Assembly (NCBI RefSeq): GCF_033100795.1
Contig: NZ_JAWLVI010000004.1
Span: 186,001 to 250,000 of the forward strand
Direction: 5' to 3'
DNA: 64,000 nucleotides
Origin: Pseudothioclava sp033100795
GTDB taxonomy: Bacteria; Pseudomonadota; Alphaproteobacteria; Rhodobacterales; Rhodobacteraceae
Positions 1 to 8,725 of this stretch are shown here, piece after piece. The position numbers and the translations under genes are program-made. The stretch's first letter is position 1; each line of letters begins with the position of its first letter. The notes beneath the pieces were generated by a model. That model was not told where the DNA came from. It worked only from the letters and a program-made list of their open reading frames with translations, and ran no database searches.

Positions 1-324
1 AGCTTCGATACAGTCTGGGAGTCGGAAACTGCTCGAGTCATTCAGATCCCGCACAGAGCGCCAGACGCAAACGGCTTCGCGGAATCGTTCATTAGCAGCC
101 TCAAGCGCGAATGCCTCGACTTCTTCGTCTGCTTCAGCCGCCCCCAACTCGATTACATCCTGCGGACCTGGGTGCGCCACTACAACGTTGAGCGACCACA
201 TCGTGGGCGGGAAATCGGCAACAACGTGCTGCAAGTCGACTTCCGGCCGACCTGTGACGGCCCGATCCGCCGCAGACGCCAGCTTGGCGGCATCGTCACA
301 TCCTACACCCGCGAGGCCGCGTGA
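1..324 (+). CDS. IS transposase, C-terminal integrase-core fragment (cut by window edge)
   Basis: Open in frame 1 from the first base to a TGA at 322-324, so the 5' part lies outside the window. The translation carries the end of a DDE/integrase catalytic core: an ANGFAESFISSLKRE stretch, where the Glu is the likely third catalytic acid, followed by a RHYNVERPH-type motif typical of the transposase C-terminus in integrase-core (rve) insertion sequences. The exact IS family cannot be fixed from about 107 residues. It marks a mobile element or remnant beside the erythritol transporter operon, which converges on it. Confidence 0.75.
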   Translation, partial: SFDTVWESETARVIQIPHRAPDANGFAESFISSLKRECLDFFVCFSRPQLDYILRTWVRHYNVERPHRGREIGNNVLQVDFRPTCDGPIRRRRQLGGIVTSYTREAA

Positions 325-717
325 ATATCCGAGCCACGAAGATCAGAAGATGGTATAAGGTCGAATTGCTCTTGCCGGGTTCCACCCCAGACCTTAAAAA
401 ACTCTGCTGTGTCAACGTGATGGGTCGCGCCTACATTTTGGCACCCGTCTCAGGGATGGCCATAAACGCGGTGATCAGAAGGTCTCGTCATCAAGCCGGC
501 GCCGACGATGCGGCAGAGCATTTACCATCTCGTTGAGCCCCTCGATCATAACGCAGCAGGCTCCCTAACAGCCTCCGACTACCGACGAAATTAAGGCCGA
601 AGTTCCCAACGCGGCAATGTGCTGGAGCGCTTTCTTGCTGACTTTAGCACGGAAATCATGTGACGGCCTAACTTGGCACCCTCCGGGGCGAAGCAAGAAG
701 GGTCAAGGGCGCAAATG
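325..717. other. Gene-free spacer between IS end and ery transporter operon
   Basis: No open frame here shows a recognisable domain, a ribosome binding site or a plausible start. I did not find clear terminal inverted repeats for the IS. The stretch probably contains the IS end and old intergenic DNA, but this is inference. Confidence 0.5.
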
Positions 718-718
718 A

Positions 719-740
719 AAGGGGGCCAGATGGCCCCCTT
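719..740 (-). terminator. Rho-independent terminator of the ery transporter operon
   Basis: A perfect inverted repeat (AAGGGGGCCA with TGGCCCCCTT) lies 9 bases after the stop of the binding-protein gene. On the minus strand the stem is followed by a T-rich tail (TTTCATTT). It closes the leftward transporter operon. Confidence 0.85.
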
Positions 741-749
741 CCCGCGTGA

Positions 750-1694
750 TTATTCCGACAGCGTGAAGGCTGCGGTGTATTTGTCGGCGTTCGAGGCGTC
801 GATCAGCAGGCAGTCGAACAACTGCTTTTCGGTCTCGACGGCCAGATTGCCGGTGTTGATGAAGTGATCGGCCTGCTTCACCGCCTCGGCCGAGAAGATC
901 GCGACCGGCTGGAGCACGGTATAGGCCAGCTCGCCCGCCTTCACCGCATCAACCGAGTCCGGCGAGCCGTCAAAGCCGCCCACGACCATACCGTCCAGCT
1001 TGCCCGCCTCTTTCAACGCTGCAATCGCGCCAAGAGCCATCTCGTCATTGCCCGAGATCACGCCCTTGATATCGGGGTTCGCCTGAAGCATCGACTGCAT
1101 CTTGGTGTAGCCTTGCGTGCGGTCCCAGTTGGCCACTTCCTGCGCCTTTTTGGTCAGGTCGGGGTATTGGCTCAGCACGGTCTCAAAGCCGTTCGAACGG
1201 GTCTGCGCGTTGTTATCCGACGGTGCGCCGAAGAGTTCGACATAGTCGCCCTCGCCGCCCACAGCCTCAACCCATGCAGATGCGCCAAGGGCCGCGCCCT
1301 GTGCGTTGTTCGACACTAGCTGCGCCTTCGCCAGACCGGCGGTGTTGATCTCGGCGTTCACGATAAAGACCGGAATACCCGCATCCACAGCCTTTTTCAC
1401 CGCGCCGACCGAACCGTCAGCATTCGCCGGATCAAGGATGATCGCGCGGGCCTTGTTGGTGATGGCGGTGTCGATCAGGTTCGACTCGGTGTTGGTGTCG
1501 CCCTTGTGGGCCGCGACATTCGCCTCATAGCCCATATCCTCGGCGGTTTTCTTCGCCACTTCGCCTTCGGTGAACCAGTAGGGGTTCGACGGGTCGTTAA
1601 CGATGATCGAGATCAGCCCGTCAGCCAGAGCGGTCGACGCCATCAGCGGCAGAGCAACGAAAGAAGCGAGCAGAGCACGTTTGGTCAGGTTCAT
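750..1694 (-). CDS. eryG: Sugar ABC transporter periplasmic binding protein (erythritol, EryG-like)
   Basis: 314-residue periplasmic binding protein of the ribose/galactose type (type I periplasmic binding fold). I chose the ATG at 1694 because GGGAGGATCCCA precedes it and a clean Sec signal peptide follows (MNLTKRALLASF...STALA, about residues 1-24); a longer frame upstream has no signal. The mature part begins with the ISIIVNDPSNPYW motif, has DPANADGS in the first domain and GGFDGSPDSV near the C-terminus, all characteristic of pentose/polyol binders. It is last in the leftward operon after permease and ATPase, and divergent from eryABC, so the ligand is inferred to be erythritol or a related tetritol. 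A different polyol is possible. Confidence 0.85.
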   Translation of the reverse strand: MNLTKRALLASFVALPLMASTALADGLISIIVNDPSNPYWFTEGEVAKKTAEDMGYEANVAAHKGDTNTESNLIDTAITNKARAIILDPANADGSVGAVKKAVDAGIPVFIVNAEINTAGLAKAQLVSNNAQGAALGASAWVEAVGGEGDYVELFGAPSDNNAQTRSNGFETVLSQYPDLTKKAQEVANWDRTQGYTKMQSMLQANPDIKGVISGNDEMALGAIAALKEAGKLDGMVVGGFDGSPDSVDAVKAGELAYTVLQPVAIFSAEAVKQADHFINTGNLAVETEKQLFDCLLIDASNADKYTAAFTLSE

Positions 1695-1747
1695 TGGGAT
1701 CCTCCCTTGGGGTTGTAAGCCGGTTATTCGGCAAGCCTTCTCCGATG

Positions 1748-1766
1748 CCGGGCTCCTCCGGCCCGG
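1748..1766 (-). other. Intercistronic stem-loop between permease and binding-protein genes
   Basis: CCGGGC pairs with GCCCGG around a 7-base loop in the 118-base gap between the permease stop and the binding-protein start. Stem-loops at this position in ABC operons often protect the binding-protein message from 3' exonucleases, so that it is made in excess. That role is inferred; there is no T-run, so it is not a classical terminator. Confidence 0.4.
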
Positions 1767-1812
1767 GTTCAATCGCAGAAGAATTCGAAGAGCGTTTGGT
1801 GCGGGGCGAGGC

Positions 1813-2853
1813 TTAGCTGCGCCGCCCGACACCGCCGTATTGAAGGCTGTTGAGCAGCACTGCCAGCACGATCACCGCGCCGGTAAAGACGGTCTGCCAA
1901 TAGGCCGAGACGCCGATGATCACGAGGCCGTCGGAAAGAAACCCGATCACGAACGCGCCCAGCATCGTGCCGCGCACATTGCCGCGCCCGCCGGTCAGCG
2001 CCGCGCCACCGATCACCACCGCCGCAATCGCGGTCAGCTCATAGGTGGTTCCCGCGGTCGGGCCAGCCGAGGTCAGCTGCGAGCTAAGCACAAGCCCCGC
2101 AACCGCCGCGCAAACCCCCGAAAGCACATAGACCATGACCTGCACATAGCGCGTCGGCACCCCCGAAAGCTCTGCCGCGCGGGCGTTCCCGCCCGAGGCA
2201 TAAAGCCAGCGCCCAAAGGCCGAACGCGCCAGCATCACGCCCGCCGCAATCGCAACAAGCGCAAGCACGATCACACCGATCGGAACCCCCGCGATGCGGT
2301 TGAAGCCAAGCCAGTCAAAGCCCGTGTTGCCAAAGCTTTCCGCCCCGCCAAGGTTGTTATAGGTCAGCCCGTTGGTCATCAACAGCGCCACACCGCGCGC
2401 CACATAAAGCGTGCCAAGCGTGGCGACAAAGGCGGGCACCCGGAAGAAGGCGATCAGCACACCGTTCACCGCGCCGACAAAGGCTCCAAGTGCCAGCGTC
2501 AGCACCACCACGGCCCAGACCGGCGGATAGAGGATCACCCCCATCGCGGGGATCTCGACCCCTTGCATCAGAAAGCCCGCAACCACCCCCGACAGCCCCA
2601 GCGTCGAGCCAACAGACAGGTCGATCCCGCCGTTCAGGATCACCAAAAGCATCCCTACCGCCAGAAGGCCGAAGATCGCCACATGGCTGGACATAATCAG
2701 GAAGTTCGAGGCGCTGAAATAGTTGGGCGAGAGCACCGAGAAGGTTGCAATGATCGCGATCAGGGCGAAAAACGCGCGCCCTTCCAGCAAAAGCCGCCCG
2801 ATATTCAGGCCCGGTGCTCCGGTGGTTTTTTGATTTGTGGTCATATCAGCCAT
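1813..2853 (-). CDS. eryF: Sugar ABC transporter permease (RbsC family, EryF-like)
   Basis: 346-residue polytopic membrane protein of the RbsC/AraH permease family with about 8-10 hydrophobic segments. The LNGGIDLSVGSTLGL motif (about residues 73-87) and the late GGAALTGGRGNVRGTMLGA segment, a contact loop for the ATPase, are diagnostic. It lies 18 bases downstream of the ATPase gene on the same strand and upstream of the binding protein, the normal order of an importer operon. Two in-frame starts (2853 and 2844) are close together; the first is used here. Substrate (erythritol) is inferred from the divergent eryABC genes. Confidence 0.88.
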   Translation of the reverse strand: MADMTTNQKTTGAPGLNIGRLLLEGRAFFALIAIIATFSVLSPNYFSASNFLIMSSHVAIFGLLAVGMLLVILNGGIDLSVGSTLGLSGVVAGFLMQGVEIPAMGVILYPPVWAVVVLTLALGAFVGAVNGVLIAFFRVPAFVATLGTLYVARGVALLMTNGLTYNNLGGAESFGNTGFDWLGFNRIAGVPIGVIVLALVAIAAGVMLARSAFGRWLYASGGNARAAELSGVPTRYVQVMVYVLSGVCAAVAGLVLSSQLTSAGPTAGTTYELTAIAAVVIGGAALTGGRGNVRGTMLGAFVIGFLSDGLVIIGVSAYWQTVFTGAVIVLAVLLNSLQYGGVGRRS

Positions 2854-2871
2854 TTTCCGGTTCCGTTGCGT

Positions 2872-4416
2872 TCAGTGGACCACGGCTTCGCCCGAGGCGG
2901 CCATGATCTCTTCTTTCGAGACAGTGTGGTCAAAGACCGCAGAAATCTTCCCGCGATGCATCACGATGATCCGATGCGCGATCGAAAGGCACTCGCCCAC
3001 CTCGGAGGTCGAATAAAGAACCGCCAGCCCTTTTTCCGCGGCCCCTTTGGCAAGCAGCTTGAACACCTCGGCCTTGGCACCGATGTCGATCCCGCGCGAG
3101 GGCTCATCCAGCAAAATCACATCAGGATGTGTCGCCAACATCTTGCCAATAACGACTTTTTGCTGGTTCCCCCCCGAAAGAGAGCCGATCATCGCACCGC
3201 CACCGTCGGTCTTGACGGTCACTTCGCGGATCGAGTTTTCCACGACCTGCGCCTCGGCTTTGGTCGAGGTAAAGAGCCCGCGCGTGAACGCGGCAATCGA
3301 GGCGAGCGACAGGTTCTGCCCCACTGTCATCGTCTGCACCAGGCCGTCGCGCTGGCGGTCTTCGGGGACCAGCACCAGCCCTTGCGCGATCCGCTCGGCA
3401 ATCGAGAGATGCGAAACATCGCGCCCCATCAGACGCACAGCCCCGCCCGCAGCCCGGATACGTCCGGCCGCACATTCCATCATCTCGGTGCGCCCTGCCC
3501 CCATCAGCCCGTAAATGCAGACGATCTCGCCCGCGCGGACCTCCAGATCAAGGTGATCGACGGCCAGCCCATGCCCCGACGGATCGGCCACGCAAAGCTG
3601 CTCGATCGTCAGCGCAGGCGCGCCAAAGGTGGTCTCGGGGGGGCTGCCCAGATCGAAATGGTCGCCCACCATGTTGCGCACGATCCATTCCAGATCAATC
3701 TCGGCGCGCGGCGCATAGGCCGTCATCGCCCCGTCGCGCAGAACGACCGCGTGGTCGGTCACTTGCAGCGCCTCTTCCAGATGGTGCGAGATATAGACAA
3801 TCGACACGCCCTTCGAGGTCAGATCGCGGATCACCTTGAACAGCACCTCGACCTCCGAGGCCGACAGTGCCGAGGTCGGCTCGTCCATGATCAGAATGCG
3901 CGATTTGGCCTGAAGCGCACGGGCGATCTCGACGATCTGCTGCTGACCAAGGCGCAATTCCTCGACCGGGGTCAGCGGGTCGATCTCTTCTTCAAGCTCG
4001 GCCATCAGCTCACGGGTAATCCGCTCTTCCTCGGCGAAATCGACACCGCCGCGCGTCATGATCTCGCGGCCCATAAAGATGTTGTCGCGCACGCTCAGGT
4101 TCGGGGCGAGCGACAATTCCTGATGGATAATCGAGATGCCCATCGCGCGGGCGTGGTTGGAGTTGTGAAAGATTACCGGCTGGCCATCGAGCAAAACCTC
4201 ACCCGTCGTCGGTTGAATAACCCCAGATAAGACCTTCATAAGAGTGGATTTTCCAGCCCCATTCTCGCCGAACAGCGTGGTCACCTGCCCGCGATGGATA
4301 TCGAAATTCACGCCCTTGAGCGCACGGGTCGCGCCATAGGTCTTTTCGACATGGCGCGCCGACATGACGACCTCGCCACCCTCTTGCGGAATAAAGGAGT
4401 TCGGGTGAAGCGTCAT
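2872..4416 (-). CDS. eryE: Sugar ABC transporter ATPase with two ABC domains (RbsA family, EryE-like)
   Basis: 514-residue fused double nucleotide-binding protein. Domain 1 (about 15-250) has Walker A GENGAGKST, a signature in the LRLGQQQIVEIARAL region and Walker B ILIMDEPTSAL. Domain 2 (about 265-510) has a degenerate Walker A (GLMGAGRTE), signature LSGGNQQKVVIGK and VILLDEPSRGID. The degenerate second P-loop is normal for RbsA/MglA-type proteins. The start overlaps the stop of the preceding DUF2291 gene by 4 bases, implying translational coupling. It energises uptake through the adjacent permease. Confidence 0.9.
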   Translation of the reverse strand: MTLHPNSFIPQEGGEVVMSARHVEKTYGATRALKGVNFDIHRGQVTTLFGENGAGKSTLMKVLSGVIQPTTGEVLLDGQPVIFHNSNHARAMGISIIHQELSLAPNLSVRDNIFMGREIMTRGGVDFAEEERITRELMAELEEEIDPLTPVEELRLGQQQIVEIARALQAKSRILIMDEPTSALSASEVEVLFKVIRDLTSKGVSIVYISHHLEEALQVTDHAVVLRDGAMTAYAPRAEIDLEWIVRNMVGDHFDLGSPPETTFGAPALTIEQLCVADPSGHGLAVDHLDLEVRAGEIVCIYGLMGAGRTEMMECAAGRIRAAGGAVRLMGRDVSHLSIAERIAQGLVLVPEDRQRDGLVQTMTVGQNLSLASIAAFTRGLFTSTKAEAQVVENSIREVTVKTDGGGAMIGSLSGGNQQKVVIGKMLATHPDVILLDEPSRGIDIGAKAEVFKLLAKGAAEKGLAVLYSTSEVGECLSIAHRIIVMHRGKISAVFDHTVSKEEIMAASGEAVVH

Positions 4417-5063
4417 TGGACCTGCACCTCAACCGGCGTGATCAGCCACATTTTCGGATTGATCAGGCGAAAGACGCCGGTCACGGAAACCTGCTTGCCC
4501 TCAAGCGCAGCGCCGTCGATGCCATCCAGCACGGCCGCCTTCATCGCGCGGTTAATCCCCGCACCTGCGTCCTGATACTCGATCTGGTTCTTGAACTGGC
4601 CAAAGGCAATATCACCGGGCACGTCACGCAGATCGGTGCCATTGATCGCAGGACCGAACTGGACGCGCACCCGCACGCCTTCGACCCCTTCGGCGGCGAC
4701 ATCATGAATACCGCCCTTGCCCTTGCCGACAACACCATGCAGGCGCACCGCAAAAATCGGGCCGACACCACCCTCGGTGCCATGCGCCTTGATCGCGCTC
4801 GCCTTATCGCTGGCAATTTGCGCCACCAGCGCCCCCGCATCGGCGGCGCGGGTCAGAACATGCTTGCGGATACGCGGGAATTCCTGCGCGCCATAGCTGT
4901 CCGGCGAAAATGCCTGCTGGCGCAAATCCGCCTCAGAGCCGATCCGCACAACGGTCGTATCCAGCGCAATCGCCGCAACCACAGCCACACCGACCCCGCC
5001 AAGAACCAGCGACCGGCGGCTGATCCGCGGCTTGTTTCCGATAGTGACATTCGCAGCACTCAT
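4413..5063 (-). CDS. DUF2291 membrane-anchored periplasmic protein, first gene of ery transporter operon
   Basis: 216 residues. A twin-Arg-like/hydrophobic N-terminus (RISRRSLVLGGVGVAVVAAIAL, about 13-34) suggests export or membrane anchoring, and the rest looks like a soluble periplasmic domain ending in an OB-like strand region (VSVTGVFRLINPKMWLITPVEV). It matches the DUF2291 family, whose members usually sit in front of polyol/pentose ABC transporter genes in Rhizobiales and Rhodobacterales. Function is not established; an accessory role in transport is inferred from the 4-base overlap with the ATPase gene. Confidence 0.75.
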   Translation of the reverse strand: MSAANVTIGNKPRISRRSLVLGGVGVAVVAAIALDTTVVRIGSEADLRQQAFSPDSYGAQEFPRIRKHVLTRAADAGALVAQIASDKASAIKAHGTEGGVGPIFAVRLHGVVGKGKGGIHDVAAEGVEGVRVRVQFGPAINGTDLRDVPGDIAFGQFKNQIEYQDAGAGINRAMKAAVLDGIDGAALEGKQVSVTGVFRLINPKMWLITPVEVQVQ

Positions 5064-5149
5064 CGCGCATCCCTCCCAATTCCGCGCCCCTCCGGCGCCC
5101 GCCCCTCAGCGGAAAACACCCTTCATCGCCAACATCGGGCGACTCCGTG

Positions 5150-5164
5150 ATGTTATATTTTGTG
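5150..5164 (-). promoter_or_regulatory. Operator-like motif, transporter side
   Basis: On the minus strand this reads CACAAAATATAACAT, 87 bases upstream of the DUF2291 start. It resembles CACAAAATAACAT near eryA and CACAAAATCACAT in front of the DeoR operon, with two extra bases in the middle. It is a candidate site for EryD or the DeoR regulator. Confidence 0.4.
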
Positions 5165-5502
5165 TGATATTGTTGTTTCATCGAAACACTGTCAATCGGC
5201 GTTTTTAGGATCACATATCACCCAAACACCCTGCAGCACGATTCAGAAACACATCACAAACCTTATCATCACAACGATTCGACATCGGGGGCAGAAGTGC
5301 ATCTCTTCTTACACAAAACCAAATTATAATTAAATTATAATGGATTACCTGCTCCACCCAGATCGAAGACCTCCCACATACAGACCAACAAAACAGCCAA
5401 CCCCCTCTCAACTCAGTGTATATGAAATTTTTTTCGCTTAAAGTAAAAAGTTGCACTCGACAGTGGAGATTTTTCCGATAATCTAACATAAACAGATCTA
5501 CC

Positions 5503-5530
5503 GTTATTTTGAATTATCACAAAATAACAT
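5503..5530 (+). promoter_or_regulatory. Operator-like inverted repeat upstream of eryA
   Basis: A perfect 9-base inverted repeat (GTTATTTTG at 5503-5511, CAAAATAAC at 5520-5528) with an 8-base spacer, about 40 bases before the eryA start. It includes the CACAAAATAACAT motif shared with the promoter region at 12122. Position and symmetry suggest a repressor operator; EryD or the DeoR protein are the candidates. Confidence 0.5.
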
Positions 5531-5570
5531 TATATCCGAAGGCGCCAACCGGCCCCAAGGAGGACATGCC

Positions 5571-7214
5571 ATGCTCGCCCACCCCGAGCCATCCGCCCCC
5601 GCACGGGACATTATCATCGGCATTGATGCCGGCACCTCGGTCATCAAGGCCGTGGCGTTCAGCCGTGACGGGCAACAGATCGCGACCTCGGCGGTGCAAA
5701 ACCGCTATGTAACGACCCCCGACGGGGCCGCGACGCAGGATATGGCGCGGACATGGGCCGATTGTGCGGCGGCGCTGCGCGGGCTTGGAGACAAGGTTGA
5801 CGGGCTGGCCAAACGCACAGCGGCGCTTGGAGTTACAGCGCAGGGCGATGGCACCTGGCTGGTGGGGGCGAGTAATGCGCCCGTCTCGGATGCGTGGCTC
5901 TGGCTGGATGCGCGCGCGGCTGCGACAACGGCAGATTTGGCGGCTGGCCCACTTAATCGCGCGCGGTTCGAGGCGACTGGAACGGGTCTCAATACCTGCC
6001 AGCAGGGCGCGCAGCTTGCCTATATGGAGCGTCACTTCCCCGCACTTCTGGCGCAAAGCGAAACGGCGCTGCACTGCAAAGACTGGCTTTATCTGAACCT
6101 CACGGGCATCCGCGCGACCGACCCGTCAGAGGCAAGCTTCACCTTCGGCAACTTCCGCACCCGCGCCTATGACGATCTGGTGCTTGAGGCGCTTGGCCTG
6201 ACGCATCGGCGCGCGCTCTTGCCGCAGATCATCGACGGCACCGAAACCACCCATCCGCTGACCGAGGCCGCCGCGCGCGAAACCGGCCTTCTAGCCGGAA
6301 CGCCGGTCAGCCTTGGCTATGTGGATATGGTGATGACGGCGCTTGGCGCGGGGGTGCATACGGGCGATGCGGGGGCGGCGTGTTCGACCATCGGTTCAAC
6401 CGGCGTGCATATGAAAGCGGTGCGCGATGACGCGATCCACCTGAATGACGCAGGCACGGGCTATGTGATCTGCCTGCCTGCTGCGCGGATGGTGACGCAG
6501 GTCCAGACCAATATGGCCGCGACGCTGAACATCGACTGGGTGCTGAACATGGCCGCCGATCTGCAGGCCGAGACTGGCCCCGCGCCAAATCACGCCGAGA
6601 TGGTGCGCCGGATTGATGGCTGGATGGCGCGCTCGGACCCCGGACAGATCCTCTATCACCCCTATATCTCCGAGGCGGGCGAGCGCGGGCCAATGGTCAA
6701 TGCCGCCGCGCGGGCGGGCTTTATCGGGCTGTCGGCGCATCACCGCTTCCCCGATCTTCTGCGCGCCGTCGTCGAAGGGCTGGGGCTGGCTGCGCGTGAT
6801 TGCTATGGCGCAATGGGCGAAATGCCGACCGAATTGCGCCTGACGGGGGGCGCCGCACGATCAGAGGCCTTGCGCGGGGTTCTGGCGGCGGCGACCGGCG
6901 CGCCGGTGCGTGTGTCCGCACGCGAAGAAGCAGGCGCCGCAGGCTGCGCGATGATGGCGGCGGTGGCGATTGGTGCCTACCCCGACATGGACGCCTGCAT
7001 CGCCGAATGGGTCACGCCGCTTCTGGGCGCACCCGAAGCCCCTGCCCCTGATTTGCAACGCATTTACGGCGGGATTTACCCCGCCTATGCCCGTGCGCGC
7101 GACGCGCTGGCCCCTGTCTGGTCCGATCTAGCCGCGCATCGCGCCGCCTCGGCCCGCACCCATCAGAACAAGTCGCCCGCCGCAGATCGCGCGGGCCTTT
7201 CGGAAGGAGAATAA
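5571..7214 (+). CDS. eryA: Erythritol kinase (FGGY family)
   Basis: 547-residue FGGY carbohydrate kinase. The phosphate-1 motif GIDAGTSVIKAV lies at about 17-28 and the adenosine motif LRLTGGAARSEALRG near residue 425. It phosphorylates erythritol to L-erythritol 4-phosphate, the first step of the pathway characterised in Brucella and Rhizobium. The start is the ATG preceded by AAGGAGG at 8 bases; an ATG 5 bases upstream is out of frame. eryB follows after one base, so the two are co-transcribed. Family membership is clear; erythritol as substrate is inferred from eryB, eryC, eryD, eryH and eryI alongside. Confidence 0.88.
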   Translation: MLAHPEPSAPARDIIIGIDAGTSVIKAVAFSRDGQQIATSAVQNRYVTTPDGAATQDMARTWADCAAALRGLGDKVDGLAKRTAALGVTAQGDGTWLVGASNAPVSDAWLWLDARAAATTADLAAGPLNRARFEATGTGLNTCQQGAQLAYMERHFPALLAQSETALHCKDWLYLNLTGIRATDPSEASFTFGNFRTRAYDDLVLEALGLTHRRALLPQIIDGTETTHPLTEAAARETGLLAGTPVSLGYVDMVMTALGAGVHTGDAGAACSTIGSTGVHMKAVRDDAIHLNDAGTGYVICLPAARMVTQVQTNMAATLNIDWVLNMAADLQAETGPAPNHAEMVRRIDGWMARSDPGQILYHPYISEAGERGPMVNAAARAGFIGLSAHHRFPDLLRAVVEGLGLAARDCYGAMGEMPTELRLTGGAARSEALRGVLAAATGAPVRVSAREEAGAAGCAMMAAVAIGAYPDMDACIAEWVTPLLGAPEAPAPDLQRIYGGIYPAYARARDALAPVWSDLAAHRAASARTHQNKSPAADRAGLSEGE

Positions 7215-7215
7215 G

Positions 7216-8724
7216 ATGAGCCACACAGAGGTGGATCTCTTTGTCATCGGCGGCGGCATCAACGGCGCGGGGATTGCGCGCGATGCGGCGGGGCGCGGGC
7301 TTAAGGTGGTGCTGTGCGAAAAGGACGATCTGGCCGAGGGCACCTCGTCGCGCTCGGGCAAGCTTGTGCATGGCGGTCTACGCTATCTTGAATATTACGA
7401 GTTCCGCCTTGTGCGCGAAGCGCTGATCGAGCGCGAAGTGCTGATGAATGCGGCCCCGCATATCATCTGGCCGTTGCGCTTTGTGCTGCCCCATTCGCCC
7501 GACGACCGTCCGGCGTGGCTCGTGCGGTTGGGGCTGTTTCTTTACGACCATCTGGGTGGGCGCAAAAAGCTGCCGGGCACGCGGGTTCTGAACCTCTTGC
7601 GCGACCCCGAAGGCGCTCCGGTGTTGGACCGCTACACCCGCGGGTTCGAATATTCCGATTGCTGGGTCGATGACGCGCGCCTTGTGATCCTGAACGCGGT
7701 AGATGCCGCCGAGCGCGGCGCAGTCGTGCTGACGCGCAGCCCTTGCACCTCGGCGCGGCGCGAAAACGGCGGCTGGACCGTAACGACGACAAACACCGTG
7801 ACGGGCGAGACCCAAACTTTCCGCGCCAAGGTTCTGGTTAATGCGGCAGGCCCGTGGGTCAGCGATGTGGTGACGCGGGTTGCCGGGTCGCAATCGCCCC
7901 GCAACGTGCGGCTTGTGAAAGGCTCGCATATCATCGTGCCGAAGTTCTGGGAGGGGGCGAACGCCTATCTTGTGCAGAACCACGACAAGCGGGTGATCTT
8001 TATCAACCCCTATGAGGGCGACAAGGCGCTGATCGGCACGACCGACATTTCCTACGAAGGCCGCGCCGAAGACGTGACCTGCGACGAGGAAGAAATTGCC
8101 TATCTGCTGGCGGCGGTGAACCGCTACTTTAAGGAAAAGCTGCGCCGCGAGGATGTGATCGAAAGCTTCTCGGGCGTGCGGCCCCTGTTCGATGACGGTC
8201 AGGGCAACCCCTCGGCGGTGACGCGCGACTATGTGTTCGATCTGGACGAAACCGGCAACGCACCGCTTCTGAACGTGTTTGGCGGCAAGATCACCACCTT
8301 CCGCGAACTGGCAGAGCGCGGCATGCACCGGCTTAAAAAGTTCTTCCCCGCGATGGGCGCGGATTGGACGCATGGCGCCCCCCTACCCGGTGGCGAGATC
8401 GAAAACGCCGATTACGAGGCGTTCCGCGAAACCATCAAAGCGCGTTACCCGTGGATGCCGCGCGAGCTGCGCAAACATTACGGGCGGCTTTACGGCGCGC
8501 GGATTGAACAGATCGTGGGTGATGCGCTGGGTCTTGACGGGCTGGGGCGGCACTTTGGCGGCACGCTTTACGAGGCCGAAGTGCGCTATCTGGTTGCGCA
8601 TGAATGGGCCGAAACCGCCGAGGATATCCTTTGGCGGCGCACCAAGCATCGGCTGCATCTGAGCGAGCCCGAGCAAGCCGCCTTTGCCGAGTGGTTCGCG
8701 GCAACGCAGGCGAAGGCGGCATAA
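7216..8724 (+). CDS. eryB: Erythritol-4-phosphate dehydrogenase (GlpD-like flavoprotein)
   Basis: 502-residue FAD-dependent dehydrogenase of the GlpD family. The dinucleotide-binding GGGINGAGIARD is at 11-22, followed by SSRSGKLVHGGLRYLEYYEF typical of glycerol-3-phosphate dehydrogenases, and a C-terminal DAO_C domain. In this context it should oxidise L-erythritol 4-phosphate to L-3-tetrulose 4-phosphate, passing electrons to quinone at the membrane. It is tightly packed (1 base after eryA, 1 base before eryC). Alone it could be called glycerol-3-phosphate dehydrogenase; the operon decides for EryB. Its FAD need is notable because a flavin-synthesis gene lies downstream. Confidence 0.87.
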   Translation: MSHTEVDLFVIGGGINGAGIARDAAGRGLKVVLCEKDDLAEGTSSRSGKLVHGGLRYLEYYEFRLVREALIEREVLMNAAPHIIWPLRFVLPHSPDDRPAWLVRLGLFLYDHLGGRKKLPGTRVLNLLRDPEGAPVLDRYTRGFEYSDCWVDDARLVILNAVDAAERGAVVLTRSPCTSARRENGGWTVTTTNTVTGETQTFRAKVLVNAAGPWVSDVVTRVAGSQSPRNVRLVKGSHIIVPKFWEGANAYLVQNHDKRVIFINPYEGDKALIGTTDISYEGRAEDVTCDEEEIAYLLAAVNRYFKEKLRREDVIESFSGVRPLFDDGQGNPSAVTRDYVFDLDETGNAPLLNVFGGKITTFRELAERGMHRLKKFFPAMGADWTHGAPLPGGEIENADYEAFRETIKARYPWMPRELRKHYGRLYGARIEQIVGDALGLDGLGRHFGGTLYEAEVRYLVAHEWAETAEDILWRRTKHRLHLSEPEQAAFAEWFAATQAKAA

Positions 8725-8725
8725 G

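Larger units (their letters stand above)
5064..5570. promoter_or_regulatory. AT-rich divergent promoter region between ery transporter and eryABC operons
   Basis: About 500 bases, much more AT-rich than the flanking genes and without a convincing gene. It separates the leftward transporter operon from the rightward eryA operon, so both promoters should lie here. Two related operator-like elements (described separately) lie near each end. The AAGGAGG at 5557-5563 is the eryA ribosome binding site. Confidence 0.7.

Noticed and set aside
321..536. Small open frame after the transposase end
   Set aside because: No RBS, no domain, overlaps the transposase stop; not supported.
1603..4230. Very long open frame (over 800 codons) antisense to the ery transporter genes
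   Set aside because: It runs opposite to three well-conserved ABC genes, is rich in Arg/His/Gly/Pro and has no domain; a by-product of high GC in the third position of the real genes.
7216..8724. Considered as housekeeping glycerol-3-phosphate dehydrogenase glpD with glycerol kinase
   Set aside because: The kinase is of the erythritol group and eryC, eryD, eryH and eryI homologues are all present, which fits erythritol rather than glycerol use.
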